Assembly (NCBI GenBank): GCA_013375385.1 | Contig: JABXJY010000155.1 | Location: forward strand, 1-6,634 | Direction of reading: 5' to 3' | DNA: 6,634 bases | From: Desulfobacterales bacterium | GTDB taxonomy: Bacteria; Desulfobacterota; DSM-4660; Desulfatiglandales; B25-G16 | In this document: in pieces, positions 6,401 to 6,634 of the stretch | How positions within the stretch are numbered: the first letter of the stretch is position 1 | How the letters are laid out: each line of letters starts with the position of its first letter | Made by a program: the position numbers and the translations under genes | Notes under the pieces: model-generated | Databases searched by the model: none | What the model saw: only the letters and a program-made list of their open reading frames with translations | What the model was told of the DNA's origin: nothing

Positions 6401-6634
6401 CTTATCTCTCCAGAAAGAATAAACCTAACCGGTTGTGGAGTTGCAGGAAAGAGGGGGTCTTTTTTTATGCGATATTCATCTTTGAGTCTGTAAAGGCCGT
6501 CTTCTGCTGGTATCAGCTTCTCTTTCAGATCTTCATACCAGGCTGGATGGAATACATCACCAGTTCCGATGAGCTGGATTCCCTTACGGTGTGCCCAGAG
6601 CTCCAGATTTTCCAGGGTAAGACTGCTGCTTGTA
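3460..6634 (-). CDS. EndoQ-like PHP nuclease fused to UvrD/PcrA-type helicase (5' end outside window)
   Basis: The reading frame stays open from the TAG at 3460-3462 to the right edge (last full codon 6631-6633), giving 1057 visible residues. The GTG at 6366 is internal, because the 89 residues before it continue the PHP domain (GIQLIGTGDVFHPAW, then FILSGEIS). With residues counted from that GTG, PHP motifs include PAHIWTPW (56-63), ETGLSSDPP (91-99) and SNSDAH (114-119). A zinc finger with C173 and CPVC (189-192) follows, with H166 or H170 as a possible fourth ligand, then a helical region ending near 306. This order matches endonuclease Q, which nicks DNA 5' of deoxyuridine, deoxyinosine or abasic sites. 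After a ~60-residue linker comes an SF1A helicase: Q372, Walker A GPGTGKT (388-394), ITFTNKAAQEM, TTFHSFG, DEYQD (569-573), GDPDQAIYGFRG (597-608), SYR (632-634), TIHAAKGLEF and VGMTRAK (907-913). No motif is broken. The C terminus is QLSLFS. Missing from view: the start codon and the first PHP motif (normally DxHxHS). Confidence 0.93.
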   Translation of the reverse strand, partial: TSSSLTLENLELWAHRKGIQLIGTGDVFHPAWYEDLKEKLIPAEDGLYRLKDEYRIKKDPLFPATPQPVRFILSGEISSIYKRKGRVRKVHNLILSSSLDTVKKIQSKLETVGNIRSDGRPILGIPSRDLLEIALEAGSDTVLIPAHIWTPWFSVLGAKSGYDTIEECFDDLTGQIFAVETGLSSDPPMNWLCSFLDRYTLISNSDAHSPERLGREANLFDADLSYSSIINAMKGDSSHTFLGTIEFFPQEGKYHLDGHRKCGIRWTPQETARHGEICPVCGKRVTVGVLNRAMQLADRVDTELRPNKHLFYSLTPLKNLIGEAKGVGANSKQVNEHYEYLLRKGGAEFSILLDLSYDQIREIGGEILLEGIRRLRNREVHIEEGYDGKFGEIRVFSPGEIHSLSSQISFFDQSFRRPDRRRIGADDLYARIHQKTDAVVPKVREGRFDETPYGPTMSPMQTMAVNHHKGPCLILAGPGTGKTLTLTMRIIGLVKRWGVDPATILAITFTNKAAQEMKKRIGTAFADERITKEITITTFHSFGLSLLREHAHMFGRSSEFAVFGDDEKAYILKSFPGIASRDLHRVFEEIRLAKNRMQAPSELGDDELANVYAAYEDRLKMEDAFDIDDLVVYPVRLLRDNSDRGEVIRGRYPWICIDEYQDINCTQYNLIRLLAPEKDSNIFAIGDPDQAIYGFRGADITFIQRFKDDYPTGAVYELDTSYRCSRTILEASAQVVRSPGRNDVLEGLEEGVSINIQEYPTAKSEAEFVARTVEKLMGGVRFFSFDSQITDGSEESEATSFSDFGVLFRLSRMASDIIKAMNDHGIPYQLVGEEPFFRSEPVSTIVDILQLISMPSHKVLIQRIKEKQIRGLSESSLLEIRESNNIRSVEHYISETVKTFLPETMISHKDAIERLLSLSRQYGHDLSSFLSAIQLGSPADTYNTSTEQVSLMTIHAAKGLEFSYVFIIGCEDGVLPYTIFTKGDSDIEEERRLLYVGMTRAKKMLFLTHARKRNLFGRHLNLPISPFLDNIREELVQRGKSRDGKKKAKDKQLSLFS
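3463..3480 (-). other. C-terminal sliding-clamp-binding motif (QLSLFS) of the EndoQ-UvrD fusion
   Basis: The last six codons encode QLSLFS, preceded by a flexible lysine-rich stretch (KSRDGKKKAKDK). QL[S/D]LF is the established consensus for peptides that bind the hydrophobic pocket of the bacterial beta clamp, and it is typically placed at an unstructured terminus, as here. Direct evidence is the motif and its position; binding itself is inferred. Archaeal EndoQ is known to work with PCNA, the archaeal clamp, which makes the assignment more plausible. Confidence 0.65.

Overview
The window suggests a bacterial chromosome segment, probably from a Desulfobacterota-like (deltaproteobacterial) anaerobe. 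That assignment is an inference from three things: a fatty-acid/aromatic-type acyl-CoA ligase, a small YIP1-family membrane protein, and dispersed palindromic repeats of a kind I associate with such genomes. It has not been tested by any search. There are four protein genes: one AMP-forming acyl-CoA synthetase (minus strand, 77-1660), one YIP1-like membrane protein (plus, 2505-3041), one 98-residue cysteine-rich zinc-ribbon-like protein (minus, 3095-3391), and a very large minus-strand gene (3460 to the window edge). No tRNA, rRNA, CRISPR array or transposase was seen.

The centrepiece is the large gene. Its reading frame does not begin at the GTG at 6366 but runs open to the right edge, so it is 5'-truncated by the window, with 1057 codons visible. 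The first ~395 visible residues look like an endonuclease Q type protein: a PHP phosphoesterase domain, a CPVC zinc finger and a helical tail. The rest is a complete superfamily 1A UvrD/PcrA-like helicase with all canonical motifs. The extreme C terminus reads KQLSLFS, a near-ideal bacterial sliding-clamp (DnaN) binding pentapeptide QL[S/D]LF. Together these suggest a one-polypeptide repair machine: a lesion-directed nickase, an unwinding motor and a clamp tether. The small Cys-rich gene lies 68 bases downstream on the same strand and may be co-transcribed with it.

Between the acyl-CoA synthetase and the YIP1 gene lies an 844-base non-coding stretch packed with nested repeats. These are a ~295-base imperfect palindrome with 18-base perfect outer arms and two GCCCCG...CGGGGC hairpins, a degenerate AAATCCGAA-type repeat that appears to have received a second hairpin repeat, and a further spaced inverted repeat. 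Codon choice differs across this stretch. The acyl-CoA synthetase opens with many C-ending codons, while the YIP1 and helicase genes use AGG, ATA and CTA freely. The repeat-rich region may therefore mark a junction between DNA of different history.
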